In this document: piece after piece, positions 1 to 12,183 of the stretch | How positions within the stretch are numbered: position 1 is the first letter of the stretch | Layout of the letters: each line of letters begins with the position of its first letter | NCBI RefSeq assembly: GCF_016107285.1 | Contig: NZ_RCVQ01000006.1 | Coordinates: forward strand, 62,001 to 126,000 | Reading direction: 5' to 3' | Length of the DNA stretch: 64,000 nucleotides | From: Roseomonas sp. KE0001 | Lineage (GTDB): Bacteria; Pseudomonadota; Alphaproteobacteria; Acetobacterales; Acetobacteraceae | Made by a program: the position numbers and the translations under genes | The notes under the pieces: model-generated | What the model saw: the letters and a program-made list of their open reading frames with translations, nothing else | What the model was told of the DNA's origin: nothing | Database searches by the model: none

Positions 1-1
1 C

Positions 2-367
2 GATGCCGAGATCGTCGAGATGCACCACCGGCAGAAGGTGGACGCCCCCTCGGGCACCGCCATCGAGATGGGCCGGGCGGTGGCCCGCGGCCGCGGCGCG
101 ACGCTGGAGGAGGTCGGCATGGAGAGCGGGCGGGATGGCCACACCGGGCCGCGCGCCACCGGCCCGATCGGCTTCTCCGCCCTGCGCGGGGGGCAGGTGG
201 TGGGCGAGCACACCCTGCTTTTCGCCGGGGCCAGCGAGCACATCGCCCTCACCCACCGCTCCTTCGACCGCCGCGTCTATGCCACCGGCGCGGTGCAGGC
301 GGCGCACTGGGTGGTGCGGCAGCCGCCCGGCCTCTACGGCATGCGGCAGGTGCTGGGAATGGGCTGA
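2..367 (+). CDS. dapB: 4-hydroxy-tetrahydrodipicolinate reductase, C-terminal part
   Basis: Only the last 121 codons are inside the window; the gene enters from the left edge in frame. DapB reduces 4-hydroxy-tetrahydrodipicolinate with NAD(P)H in the lysine/diaminopimelate pathway in the cytoplasm. The visible part starts close to the substrate-binding and catalytic signature, with the His-His pair (visible residues 8-9) and KVDAPSGTA (12-20), followed by the conserved GFSALRGG stretch and the C-terminal end of the fold. The stop lies 6 bp from the stop of the convergent CheZ-like gene. The assignment is firm; the upstream NAD-binding domain cannot be seen. Confidence 0.95.
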   Translation, partial: DAEIVEMHHRQKVDAPSGTAIEMGRAVARGRGATLEEVGMESGRDGHTGPRATGPIGFSALRGGQVVGEHTLLFAGASEHIALTHRSFDRRVYATGAVQAAHWVVRQPPGLYGMRQVLGMG

Positions 368-373
368 GCCGGC

Positions 374-1075
374 TCAGCCGTTCAGCAGGGCGTCGATATC
401 CTCCTGGCTGAGCACGGCCGCCTTCTCGGGCGCGGCGCCGTTCAGCAGGGCATCGATGGCCTCCTGGCCCAGATCCGGGGTCAGGGCCGCCTCGGTGCTG
501 ACCGTCCGGTACGGCGTGCCGATTCGCATCGGCCGGGGCAGGGCCTCGCCGCCCGCCTGCGTCACGCCGGGGACGATCTGTTCCAGCATGGTCTCCACCT
601 GCTGCAGATGCTGGATGGCGCGGCGGATGCGCTGGCCGGTGATGTCCTGGAAGCTGCAGGCCTCGAAGATCGAGTTCACTCGGGCCGAGAGCGCCTCGAT
701 CGAGGCCTGGTCCTTCTGGCCGCCGGCGATCCAGGCCTGGATCGCCTCCGTCGCCTCCATGATGGTGTTGGCGGCCGCCTCGGTGGCCTGCACCACCGCT
801 TCCAGTTCCAGCCCGCTGTTGCGCGTGCTGGCGACCGGGATGGCGACCAGCTGGGCGATCTGCTCATGCACCTGGCTCAGCTGCCGGGACAGCTTCTCCT
901 CCGCCATGTCCGCCATGTCGGAGGTGGCGCTGAGCTCGGCGCTGAGCTCGGCGATGCGGCGGTCGACGAAGCCGCGCAGATCCTTCAGCAGGGGGGCCAC
1001 CTCGGCCTGAACGGCGGCGCGGAGCGCGGCTTCGGATCCGGCGCCGGCATCGGGAAGGCGGGCCTCTGCGGTCAT
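374..1075 (-). CDS. cheZ: CheZ-like protein phosphatase (chemotaxis)
   Basis: 233 residues, largely helical. The CheZ catalytic segment is plain: [14 protein letters not shown] at residues 139-152, with Asp144 and Gln148 matching the Asp and Gln that E. coli CheZ inserts into the CheY active site. The preceding helix (about 85-130) fits the long CheZ hairpin. CheZ dephosphorylates CheY-P to reset the flagellar motor signal. Unusually, the C-terminus carries two near-identical copies of an acidic amphipathic peptide, [11 protein letters not shown] (203-213) and [11 protein letters not shown] (223-233), which resemble the FliM N-terminal CheY-binding peptide. No other chemotaxis gene is nearby, so the CheZ call rests on the motif. 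The ATG at 1075 is the only good start. Confidence 0.85.
   Translation of the reverse strand: MTAEARLPDAGAGSEAALRAAVQAEVAPLLKDLRGFVDRRIAELSAELSATSDMADMAEEKLSRQLSQVHEQIAQLVAIPVASTRNSGLELEAVVQATEAAANTIMEATEAIQAWIAGGQKDQASIEALSARVNSIFEACSFQDITGQRIRRAIQHLQQVETMLEQIVPGVTQAGGEALPRPMRIGTPYRTVSTEAALTPDLGQEAIDALLNGAAPEKAAVLSQEDIDALLNG
378..467 (-). repeat. Direct repeat of 30 bp inside the cheZ 3' end
   Basis: Copies at 378-407 and 438-467, 60 bp apart and in frame, encode the two IDALLNG peptides at the CheZ C-terminus. They differ at only a few positions, which suggests a fairly recent in-frame duplication or strong constraint. Confidence 0.8.
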
Positions 1076-1302
1076 GGTCGGCTCCAGGCGGGACAGGTCG
1101 GCGCGAGCCTAGGGCGGGACCGGTGAAGGCTTCCTTGCCATGCGCGCCGCATGGCCGCCCTGCGCCCGGCGCCCTCGCCTCGCCTTCTCTTCGCTTGACC
1201 CCCTGTGCCGCGCTTGCGAAACAGCCCCCCGCCCGGAACCCCCGGGGGACTGCCAGGCCGGGGCGAACCGGTCGCCGCCGCGACAAGAGGACGAATGAGG
1301 CC

Positions 1303-2490
1303 ATGCGCGACAAGGGCGAATATCTGTTCACCTCGGAATCCGTCTCCGAGGGCCATCCCGACAAGGTGGCCGACCGCATCAGCGACACCGTGCTGGACGC
1401 CTTCCTGGAGGCCGATCCCTATGCCCGCGTTGCCTGCGAGACGCTGGTCACCACCAACCGCATCATCCTGGCCGGCGAGACCCGCGGCCCGGCGAGCGTG
1501 ACGCCCGAGCTGCTGATGCATCTGGCGCGCATGGCGGTGCACGACATCGGCTACGACCAGGAAGGCTTCTCCTGGAAGAACGCCGAGATCGCCTGCCATC
1601 TGCATGCCCAGTCGGCGCATATCGCCCAGGGCGTGGACGCCGCCGGCAACAAGGACGAGGGCGCCGGCGACCAGGGCATCATGTTCGGCTATGCCTGCAC
1701 CGAGACGCCCGACCTCATGCCGGCGCCGCTCTACTACGCCCATCTGGTCCTGCGCCGCATCAGCGAGCTGCGCCGCAACAAGGACAAGCTGGTGGCCGGC
1801 CTGCTGCCCGACGCCAAGTCCCAGGTGACGCTGCGCTACGTGGACGGCAAGCCGGTCGGCGTCTCCTCCGTCGTCGTCTCCACCCAGCACGAGGAGGGGA
1901 TGACGCAGGAGCAGGTGCGCGAGCTGGTGCGCCCGATCGTGGTCAGCAGCCTGCCCGACGGCTGGAGCGTGCCCGAGGACGAGTTCTACGTGAACCCGAC
2001 CGGTACCTTCGTCATCGGCGGCCCGGACGGCGACTGCGGCCTGACCGGGCGCAAGATCATCGTCGACACCTACGGCGGCGCGGCGCCGCATGGCGGCGGC
2101 GCCTTCTCGGGCAAGGACCCGACCAAGGTGGACCGCTCGGCGGCCTATGCCTGCCGCTACCTGGCCAAGAACGTGGTCGCCGCCGGCCTGGCCGAGAAGT
2201 GCACCATCCAGGTCTCCTACGCCATCGGCGTCTCGAAGCCGCTCTCGGTCTATTTCGACCTGCACGGCACCGGCCGCGACGTGGATGAGACCAAGCTGGC
2301 CCGCGTGGTGAACGAGATGGTCAACCTCTCGCCCCGCGGCATCCGCGAGCATCTCCACCTGAACCGCCCGATCTACGCGCCGACCAGCGCCTACGGCCAT
2401 TTCGGCCGCGCGCCGGATGCCGAGAAGGGCACCTTCACCTGGGAGAAGACCGACCTCGCCGCCGAGCTGAAGCGCGCCTTCGGCCGGTGA
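1303..2490 (+). CDS. metK: S-adenosylmethionine synthetase
   Basis: 395 residues, normal for the family. The enzyme makes SAM from methionine and ATP in the cytoplasm. Family signatures are present: GHPDK (17-21), the conserved [11 protein letters not shown] block (120-130), and the glycine-rich [16 protein letters not shown] (264-279), which forms part of the catalytic site. The reading frame is open further upstream, but the ATG at 1303 gives the standard N-terminus [20 protein letters not shown]. The following gene, trmB, uses SAM. About 227 bp without a gene precede it, including a perfect CCCCCGGGGG palindrome at 1239-1248; I could not recognise a SAM riboswitch there. Confidence 0.97.
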   Translation: MRDKGEYLFTSESVSEGHPDKVADRISDTVLDAFLEADPYARVACETLVTTNRIILAGETRGPASVTPELLMHLARMAVHDIGYDQEGFSWKNAEIACHLHAQSAHIAQGVDAAGNKDEGAGDQGIMFGYACTETPDLMPAPLYYAHLVLRRISELRRNKDKLVAGLLPDAKSQVTLRYVDGKPVGVSSVVVSTQHEEGMTQEQVRELVRPIVVSSLPDGWSVPEDEFYVNPTGTFVIGGPDGDCGLTGRKIIVDTYGGAAPHGGGAFSGKDPTKVDRSAAYACRYLAKNVVAAGLAEKCTIQVSYAIGVSKPLSVYFDLHGTGRDVDETKLARVVNEMVNLSPRGIREHLHLNRPIYAPTSAYGHFGRAPDAEKGTFTWEKTDLAAELKRAFGR

Positions 2491-2496
2491 CGCGGC

Positions 2497-2527
2497 GGCC
2501 CCGGCGCGCTTCGGCGCCGCCGGGGCC
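2497..2527 (+). terminator. Stem-loop after metK
   Basis: The 8-bp arms GGCCCCGG (2497-2504) and CCGGGGCC (2520-2527) enclose a smaller hairpin with a TTCG tetraloop. It begins 7 bp after the metK stop. There is no T run, so it may be a processing or stability structure rather than a true terminator. Confidence 0.4.
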
Positions 2528-2616
2528 GGCCTTCCCGCGACGACGGGAGGGGCCAGGGGGAATTTCCAGGGGGGGGTTTCCTCTCCCCTGCCCCTCCTTT
2601 TCATTTGGTTTGACCG

Positions 2617-3306
2617 ATGACCGAGACCCCCGCCGTCCCCGATCGCCTCTACGGCCGCCGCCGGGGCCATCCGCTGCGCGCCCGGCAGCAGGCCCTGCTG
2701 GAGACGACCCTGCCGCGCCTCGCCCTCGACCCGCTGGACCCGCTGGGCAGCTTTCCCGGACGGCCGGAGGAGCTCTGGCTGGAGGTGGGCTTCGGCGGCG
2801 GCGAGCACGCCCTGGCGCAGATCGCGGCGCATCCGCGCGCCGGGCTGATCGCCGCCGAGGTCTTCGAGAACGGCATCTGTTCGCTGCTCGGCCGGCTGGT
2901 GCCCGAGGGCGGCGAGGCGACGGCCCCGCTGCCGCCCAACCTGCGCCTCTGGACCGAGGATGCGCGCCGCCTCCTGCGCGCCCTGCCCGAGGGCAGCCTC
3001 TCGCGCCTGTTCCTGATGTTCCCCGACCCCTGGCCCAAGGCGCGCCACGCCAAGCGGCGCTTCGTGCATCCGGCCATTCTGCCGGTGCTCGGCCGCGCCA
3101 TCCGGCCCGGCGGCGAATGGCGCATCGCCACCGACGACCCGACCTACCAGGACTGGGTGCGCGAGGTGATGGGCGCGCAGGACGTCTTCGAGCCGGTCTC
3201 GCTGGCCGAGTCGCGCCCCGAGGGCTGGCCCGGCACGCGTTACGAGGCCAAGGCGCTGCGCGAGGGGCGCCGGCCGCTGTACTGGATCTGGCGCCGCCGC
3301 GGCTGA
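2617..3306 (+). CDS. trmB: tRNA (guanine-N7-)-methyltransferase
   Basis: 229 residues. TrmB methylates G46 in the variable loop of tRNA using SAM. The SAM-binding motif I is LEVGFGGGEH (55-64), and the family hallmark FPDPWPKARHAKRRF is at 135-149; the C-terminal TRYE (207-210) is also typical. It starts with ATG at 2617, 126 bp after metK and on the same strand, so it may be read from the metK promoter if the intervening stem-loop lets transcription through. Confidence 0.95.
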   Translation: MTETPAVPDRLYGRRRGHPLRARQQALLETTLPRLALDPLDPLGSFPGRPEELWLEVGFGGGEHALAQIAAHPRAGLIAAEVFENGICSLLGRLVPEGGEATAPLPPNLRLWTEDARRLLRALPEGSLSRLFLMFPDPWPKARHAKRRFVHPAILPVLGRAIRPGGEWRIATDDPTYQDWVREVMGAQDVFEPVSLAESRPEGWPGTRYEAKALREGRRPLYWIWRRRG

Positions 3307-3341
3307 GCCGATTCGTGGCCGGCGGGCAACACTGCGGTTTC

Positions 3342-3363
3342 TTTGCATCGGGTGCGATGCAAA
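3342..3363. promoter_or_regulatory. Perfect 9-bp inverted repeat, possible operator
   Basis: TTTGCATCG (3342-3350), a 4-bp spacer and CGATGCAAA (3355-3363) form a perfect, relatively AT-rich palindrome in very GC-rich DNA. It lies 35 bp after the trmB stop and 40 bp before the probable start of the next gene, just upstream of a TTGACC hexamer (3368-3373). No T run follows on either strand, so an operator is more likely than a terminator. The regulator is unknown. Confidence 0.4.
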
Positions 3364-3403
3364 TCCATTGACCCCCTTCGCCCCGCCCCACACCGTGCGC
3401 CGC

Positions 3404-3889
3404 ATGGACAGGCGCTTCTTCAATCCTCTGGATCGCGACGAGGCCGGGCGGCGCGGCGCGGAGGCCCTGGCGGCGGAGCGGGGCGGCTATGCCGCCTGGT
3501 GCGGCCCGGCGGCGGTGGCGCTGGCGGCGGACTGCTCCTACCACGCCGCCTGCGGCCTGCTGCGCCAGGCGGCTCCGGAGCGCTATGCCCATGGCGAGAT
3601 CGACATCGCCTACTGGCGCGACGTGGTGGCGGCGCTCGACCTGGGGGGCGTGACCGTCGAGTCCCTGGAGGTCGCGGGCCGGCCCACGCTGCTCGGGCTG
3701 GCGCGGCGCGGCGGACTCGCCCCCGGGCTGCATCTGGTCCGCGTGACCGGCCACTTCCTGCTGCTGCGGCTGCACGGCTTCGGCCTCGCCCAGGTCTATG
3801 ACAACCGTCTCTCGGGGGAGGTGCTGTCCCGCCGCAGCCACGGCCTCTGCCGGGTGACGCATCTGGCGCGGCTCTCCCTGGTCCGATAG
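3404..3889 (+). CDS. Uncharacterised protein with papain-like cysteine peptidase pattern
   Basis: 161 residues from the ATG at 3404; a TTG at 3368 would add 12 residues of low-complexity sequence and is less likely. I do not recognise a named family. Three spaced segments resemble the Cys-His-Asn/Asp arrangement of C39-like or other papain-fold peptidases: [12 protein letters not shown] (Cys33 at a helix start), VTGHFLLL (His117) and QVYDN (Asp133/Asn134). No signal peptide or membrane segment is visible. It stands alone between trmB and rimP, behind a strong palindrome. A peptidase role is inference from the pattern; it could also be an inactive or amidase-like member of the fold. Confidence 0.6.
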   Translation: MDRRFFNPLDRDEAGRRGAEALAAERGGYAAWCGPAAVALAADCSYHAACGLLRQAAPERYAHGEIDIAYWRDVVAALDLGGVTVESLEVAGRPTLLGLARRGGLAPGLHLVRVTGHFLLLRLHGFGLAQVYDNRLSGEVLSRRSHGLCRVTHLARLSLVR

Positions 3890-3951
3890 GCCGGGGCGCG
3901 ACAGGCCGGCGCGCCGGGCAGTCCCCTCCCCGCCCTAACCCGTGGTTTTCC

Positions 3952-3980
3952 TTGTGCCGCCTCCGGCCTGGGACTATATG
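3952..3980 (+). promoter_or_regulatory. Candidate sigma-70 promoter for the rimP-nusA-infB operon
   Basis: TTGTGC (3952-3957), a 17-bp spacer and TATATG (3975-3980) form one of the best housekeeping promoter matches in the window. Transcription would start near 3987, about 58 bp before the proposed rimP start codon. Confidence 0.55.
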
Positions 3981-4013
3981 GCTGGCAGAACATCTTCGCT
4001 GCACAGTCAGGGG

Positions 4014-4046
4014 GGTGGCCTTCGCGGGCCGCCTTTTTTGTTTTTT
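4014..4046 (+). terminator. Terminator-like hairpin overlapping the proposed rimP start
   Basis: GGTGGCC (4014-4020) pairs with GGCCGCC (4027-4033) through 7 bp, one of them G-U, over a 6-nt loop. It is followed by TTTTTT, G and TTTTTT (4034-4046). This is the canonical intrinsic terminator layout, placed about 27 bp after the expected transcription start and running into the proposed TTG start codon of rimP. It could be an attenuator for the nusA operon. Confidence 0.6.
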
Positions 4047-4629
4047 GGAAGACGATCTGCCTCTCAACGAGGGCCTCGAGGCCCGCATCACCGCCGCCAT
4101 CGCGCCGACCCTGGCGTCGATGGGCTACGAGATCGTGCGCGTGCAGATCCAGGGCAAGCAGACGCCCACCGTCCAGATCATGGCCGACCGCGCCGATGGC
4201 CGGCTGATCGGCGTCGAGGATTGCGAGGCGATCAGCCACGCCGTCGGCGCCGTGCTGGACGTGGACGATCCCTTCACCGGCGAATGGAACCTCGAGGTCT
4301 CCTCCGCCGGCATCGACCGTCCGTTGACCCGCACCAAGGACTGGCAGCGCTTCGCCGGCCAGCTGGCGACGGTGGAGATGAGCATCCCCTTCGAGGGCCG
4401 GCGCCGCTTCCGCGGCATCGCTCTCGGCGCCGATGCCGAGGTGGTGCGGCTGCGGCTGGAGGATGGCGGCGAGGTGGCCCTGCCACGGGCCGACATGCGC
4501 CGCGCCAAGCTGGTGCTGACCGACGAGCTGATCGCCGCCACGGCGGCCGAGGCCGCGCGCCTGAGGGCCGCGGCGGGTGAGGACGAGGACGAAGACGGGG
4601 CCGAGACGCCCCGCGACGAGAGGAACTGA
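4045..4629 (+). CDS. rimP: Ribosome maturation factor RimP
   Basis: 194 residues from a TTG at 4045. RimP assists maturation of the 30S subunit. The N-terminal domain segment [14 protein letters not shown], the [11 protein letters not shown] helix and the conserved [14 protein letters not shown] all match the family, followed by the small SH3-like C-terminal domain and an acidic tail. The TTG is chosen because homologous proteins begin just before the LEARI helix; a GTG at 4015 is also in frame, and the next ATG (4117) would delete conserved sequence. No clear Shine-Dalgarno precedes the TTG, only a T-rich tract. nusA follows 2 bp after the stop. Confidence 0.88.
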   Translation: MEDDLPLNEGLEARITAAIAPTLASMGYEIVRVQIQGKQTPTVQIMADRADGRLIGVEDCEAISHAVGAVLDVDDPFTGEWNLEVSSAGIDRPLTRTKDWQRFAGQLATVEMSIPFEGRRRFRGIALGADAEVVRLRLEDGGEVALPRADMRRAKLVLTDELIAATAAEAARLRAAAGEDEDEDGAETPRDERN

Positions 4630-4631
4630 CC

Positions 4632-6242
<1,611 letters not shown>

Positions 6243-6948
6243 GACGGAGTTCCTGCCGGGCCTGCCCCCCGAGGGGAAGGGCCCGGAGCCGGAACCGAAG
6301 GGTCCGCTGCGCCGCTGCATCGTCACGCGGGAGAGTGGGCCGAAGGAAGCGATGATCCGCTTCGTCATCGGTCCCGGCGGGACGCATGCGCGGGAGATCG
6401 TGCCCGACCTCGGCGGGAAGCTGCCCGGACGGGGAATGTGGTTGAGCGCGAGGGCCGATGTGCTAGAACGCGCCGTGAGCCGGGGCGCCTTTCCGAGGGC
6501 GGCCCGCGGCCAGGTGCATGTGCCCCCCGATCTTCGCGCGCGGATTGAAAAAGGCCTGAGGGATCGCTTGCGCGATCAGGTGGGCCTGGCGCGCAGGGCC
6601 GGACAGGCGGTGTGCGGTTTCCAGCAGGTGCGCGAATGGCTTCAGGCCGGACGGGTCGGCGTGCTGGTCGAGGCGAGTGACGGAAGCCCCTCGGAGCGGG
6701 CAAGGCTGGCCGGCCGGCGCGATGTCGCGTTGGTGCTGGCCTTGACGGCGGAGGAGTTGGGCGCGGTGTTCGGAAGGGATCATGCAGTGCACGTGGCGAT
6801 AGCACCCGGACGCATCGCGGACATTTTGGTGCAGGAGGCGGGCCGTCTGGCCGCTGTCTCCTCAAACGCGAGCGGAGCGGGGACGTGAGCCCGGCAACGG
6901 CTCGCGACAGGATTGATGGCACAAGACGGATCGGGTTCAGGCGAACGA

Positions 6949-9684
<2,736 letters not shown>

Positions 9685-9753
9685 GCCGGGGCGGGGGCGC
9701 GGGGCGGCCGTTCCGCGCCCCGCGCCGCCTCTCCGGCTTCCGGCCGGAAGCAA

Positions 9754-9779
9754 GGCCGGGGGTCCGCCCCCGGCCTTTT
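9754..9779 (+). terminator. Intrinsic terminator between infB and rbfA
   Basis: A perfect 9-bp stem, GGCCGGGGG (9754-9762) and CCCCCGGCC (9767-9775), with a TCCG loop and TTTT tail. It is the cleanest terminator in the window and should split or attenuate the nusA-infB transcript before rbfA. Confidence 0.75.
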
Positions 9780-9814
9780 CCATTGCCGCCCGCTTCTGTT
9801 GTTCGTGAGGCCCC

Positions 9815-10249
9815 ATGCCCAAGAAGACCGCCACCCCCGGCGCCCCCAGCCAGCGCATGCTCCGCGTCGCGGAGGAGGTGCGGCATGCCCTCTCCGCCGT
9901 CTTCCTGCGCGGCGAGCTGCACGATCCCGACCTGGACGGCCGCCACATCACCGTGACCGAGGTGCGCGCCTCGCCCGATCTCAAGCACATGACCTGCTTC
10001 GTCGCCGCGCTCGGCCGGGCGGTGACGCCCGAGGAGCTGAAGGCGCTGAAGCGCGTGCAGCCCTTCCTGCGCACCCAGGTCGCCCGCGCCGTGCGGCTGA
10101 AGTTCGCGCCCGAGATGCATTTTCAGCCCGACACGGCGCTGGATTATGCGATGAAGATCGACGCGGTGATGCGCCGCCCCGAGGTGCAGCAGGACCTCCA
10201 GCCCCGCCCGGCGGGAGAGCAGGCTCCGCCGCGGGAGGACGAGCGGTAA
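9815..10249 (+). CDS. rbfA: 30S ribosome-binding factor RbfA
   Basis: 144 residues. RbfA is a KH-like protein that binds immature 30S subunits and aids 16S rRNA processing. The N-terminal helix SQRMLRVAEEVRHALSAVF, the strand VTEVRASPDLKHMTCFV and the FAPEMHFQPD segment are all family features. It follows infB after a terminator, so it probably has its own promoter or depends on readthrough. The last residues are a low-complexity tail. Confidence 0.94.
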   Translation: MPKKTATPGAPSQRMLRVAEEVRHALSAVFLRGELHDPDLDGRHITVTEVRASPDLKHMTCFVAALGRAVTPEELKALKRVQPFLRTQVARAVRLKFAPEMHFQPDTALDYAMKIDAVMRRPEVQQDLQPRPAGEQAPPREDER

Positions 10250-10262
10250 GGACGCGACCCTC

Positions 10263-10655
10263 TTGAACACCCCTGAGACGGCGCCGCCCGGGGGCGCGCC
10301 GATGATCCGCACCATCGCCATGCCGGCGGACACCAACCCCGCCGGGGATATCTTCGGCGGCTGGCTGATGGCGCAGATGGATCTCGCCGCCGGCAATGCC
10401 GCCGCGCGCCGGGCCCGCGGCCGCTGCGCCACCGTGGCGGTGGAGGCCATCACCTTCCATTCCCCGGTGCGGGTCGGCGACGAGGTCAGTCTCTATGCCG
10501 AGATTCTCTCGACCGGGCGCAGCTCGATGAAGATCCGCGTCGAGGCCTGGCGCCGCGAGCGCGAGGGCGAGCACGCCAACCGCGTCACCGAAGCGGTCTT
10601 CACCTTCGTGGCGCTGGACGCGACGGGGCGGCCGCGCCCCCTGCCGCCGGCCTGA
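10263..10655 (+). CDS. Acyl-CoA thioesterase (YciA-type hotdog fold)
   Basis: 130 residues from a TTG at 10263; an ATG at 10302 is an alternative that would remove a short disordered leader. The segment MPADTNPAGDIFGGWLMAQMD contains the hotdog thioesterase core with the conserved Asp-Ile-Phe-Gly-Gly-Trp, and VEAITFHSPVRVGDEV is the second family block. These enzymes hydrolyse acyl-CoAs in the cytoplasm. It sits 13 bp after rbfA and on the same strand as truB and rpsO, so it seems to be a metabolic passenger in the ribosome-biogenesis cluster. Confidence 0.88.
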   Translation: MNTPETAPPGGAPMIRTIAMPADTNPAGDIFGGWLMAQMDLAAGNAAARRARGRCATVAVEAITFHSPVRVGDEVSLYAEILSTGRSSMKIRVEAWRREREGEHANRVTEAVFTFVALDATGRPRPLPPA

Positions 10656-10656
10656 G

Positions 10657-10676
10657 CGCGGGCCGGGCGGCCCGCG
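10657..10676 (+). terminator. GC-rich hairpin after the thioesterase gene
   Basis: A perfect 8-bp stem, CGCGGGCC (10657-10664) and GGCCCGCG (10669-10676), with a GGGC loop, directly after the stop. No T run follows, so it may be a Rho-dependent or RNA-stability element. Confidence 0.3.
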
Positions 10677-10834
10677 TCAGGGGCCCCGGGGGGATGCCAC
10701 GCCCCGTGCGATGATTGCATCGGCCCGGCGGGAGGTGTATCCCCCCGCACCTTCGCGCCCGGGACCGGGTTTCCGGCACGCCGCGCATCCCGATCCGGCG
10801 CGGGCGCTTTCCCCCTTCCGCAGTGAAAAGAGCC

Positions 10835-11836
10835 ATGTCCCGCCCCTACCGCAAGCCGAACAGCCGCCCGCGCGGCCGCCCGATGGATGGCTGGCTGATC
10901 GTCGACAAGCCCTCCGGCATCGGCTCGACGGATGTGGTGAACAAGCTGAAGCGGGCCTTCCAGGCGCAGAAGGTCGGGCATGGCGGCACGCTGGACCCGC
11001 TGGCGACCGGCGTGCTGCCCATCGCCTTCGGCGCCGCCACGAAGATGGTGCCCTACGTCATGGACGGCACCAAGACCTACCGCTTCACGCTGCGCTTCGG
11101 CGAGGCGCGCGACACCGACGACGCCGAGGGCCAGGTCATCGAGACGAGCGAGGCCCGGCCGACGGACGAGCAGATCCGCGCCGCCCTGCCCGCCTTCATC
11201 GGCGAGATCATGCAGGTGCCGCCGATCTTCTCGGCGCTGAAGATCAACGGCGTGCGCGCCTACGACCTGGCGCGCGACGGGCAGGTGCCGGAGATGGCCG
11301 CGCGGCCCGCGCGGGTGGATCGCTTCGAGCTGGAATCCCGCCCCGACGCCGACACGGCGGTGTTCACCGTGCAGTCGGGCAAGGGTGTCTACATGCGCAG
11401 CCTGGCGCGCGACATCGCCCGCGCGGCGGGCAGCGTCGGGCATATCGCGACGCTCCGCCGGATGCGGGTCGGGCCCTTCCTCGAGGAGGATGCGATTCCG
11501 CTGGACAAACTCTGCGGCGCGGAGGATACCCCGCCTCCTTCCCCGGATCTGCTGCTCCCCGTGACGACCGCGCTGGCCGACATCCCGGCTCTGGCCCTCA
11601 CGGAAGCGGAGATCGCACGCCTCTCCTTCGGTCAGGCCATTTCACTGGTCGAGCTGATGGGGCGGATACCCGAGGACGCCAGCCCCGATGGGGGCCTCGC
11701 GCGGGCCATGGCGGGGGAGCGCCTGAAGGGACTCGTGCGCCTGGACTCCGGCCTCGCCAAGCCGGAGCGGTGGCTCGGCCCGGGCGAGAAGACCCTCCTG
11801 CCGGTCGCGCCCGAAGCGGACGAGCCGGCGAACTGA
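10835..11836 (+). CDS. truB: tRNA pseudouridine(55) synthase
   Basis: 333 residues from ATG 10835; the frame is open further upstream, but the extension is arginine/proline-rich and non-homologous. TruB converts U55 of tRNA to pseudouridine. The catalytic block [13 protein letters not shown] has the nucleophile Asp54; [20 protein letters not shown] and [12 protein letters not shown] are further TruB motifs. The last third (from about residue 225) forms the TruB C-terminal/PUA-like region. rpsO starts 13 bp after the stop, the usual neighbour. Confidence 0.95.
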   Translation: MSRPYRKPNSRPRGRPMDGWLIVDKPSGIGSTDVVNKLKRAFQAQKVGHGGTLDPLATGVLPIAFGAATKMVPYVMDGTKTYRFTLRFGEARDTDDAEGQVIETSEARPTDEQIRAALPAFIGEIMQVPPIFSALKINGVRAYDLARDGQVPEMAARPARVDRFELESRPDADTAVFTVQSGKGVYMRSLARDIARAAGSVGHIATLRRMRVGPFLEEDAIPLDKLCGAEDTPPPSPDLLLPVTTALADIPALALTEAEIARLSFGQAISLVELMGRIPEDASPDGGLARAMAGERLKGLVRLDSGLAKPERWLGPGEKTLLPVAPEADEPAN

Positions 11837-11849
11837 AAGGCAAGAGCCG

Positions 11850-12122
11850 ATGTCGACTGTGACCGCCGAGCGTCGCGCCGAGATCATCAAGCAGTACGCC
11901 ACCAAGGAAGGCGATACGGGCAGCCCCGAGGTGCAGGTCGCCCTGCTCTCCGAGCGGATCTCCTCGCTGACCGAGCACCTGAAGACCCACCCGAAGGATT
12001 TCCACAGCCGCCGTGGCCTGCTGGTGCTGGTCGGCCAGCGCCGTGGCCTGCTGGACTACGTGAAGCGCAAGAACCAGGCGCGCTACCAGAGCCTGATCGA
12101 GCGCCTGAACCTGCGCCGCTGA
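11850..12122 (+). CDS. rpsO: 30S ribosomal protein S15
   Basis: 90 residues, the standard length. S15 binds the central domain of 16S rRNA early in 30S assembly. The conserved core [31 protein letters not shown] and the C-terminal [13 protein letters not shown] are all present. AAGAG lies upstream of the ATG. The gene closes the rimP-to-rpsO cluster and is followed by a good terminator. Confidence 0.98.
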   Translation: MSTVTAERRAEIIKQYATKEGDTGSPEVQVALLSERISSLTEHLKTHPKDFHSRRGLLVLVGQRRGLLDYVKRKNQARYQSLIERLNLRR

Positions 12123-12146
12123 CCGCGGCCGGCCCGATGGGACCGA

Positions 12147-12178
12147 AGCGCCGGCCTCCGCGAGGGGGCCGGCGCTTT
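12147..12178. terminator. Terminator between rpsO and the convergent cyclodeaminase gene
   Basis: A perfect 10-bp stem, AGCGCCGGCC (12147-12156) and GGCCGGCGCT (12167-12176), with a 10-nt loop and a TTT tail on the plus strand. Its position between convergent genes means it could serve both. Confidence 0.6.
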
Positions 12179-12183
12179 CGCGT

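Noticed and set aside
1076-1302. SAM riboswitch upstream of metK
   Set aside because: I compared the leader with the general forms of SAM-II and SAM/SAH pseudoknots and saw no matching conserved core. A covariance search with the Rfam SAM families would settle it; a hit above threshold would overturn this rejection.
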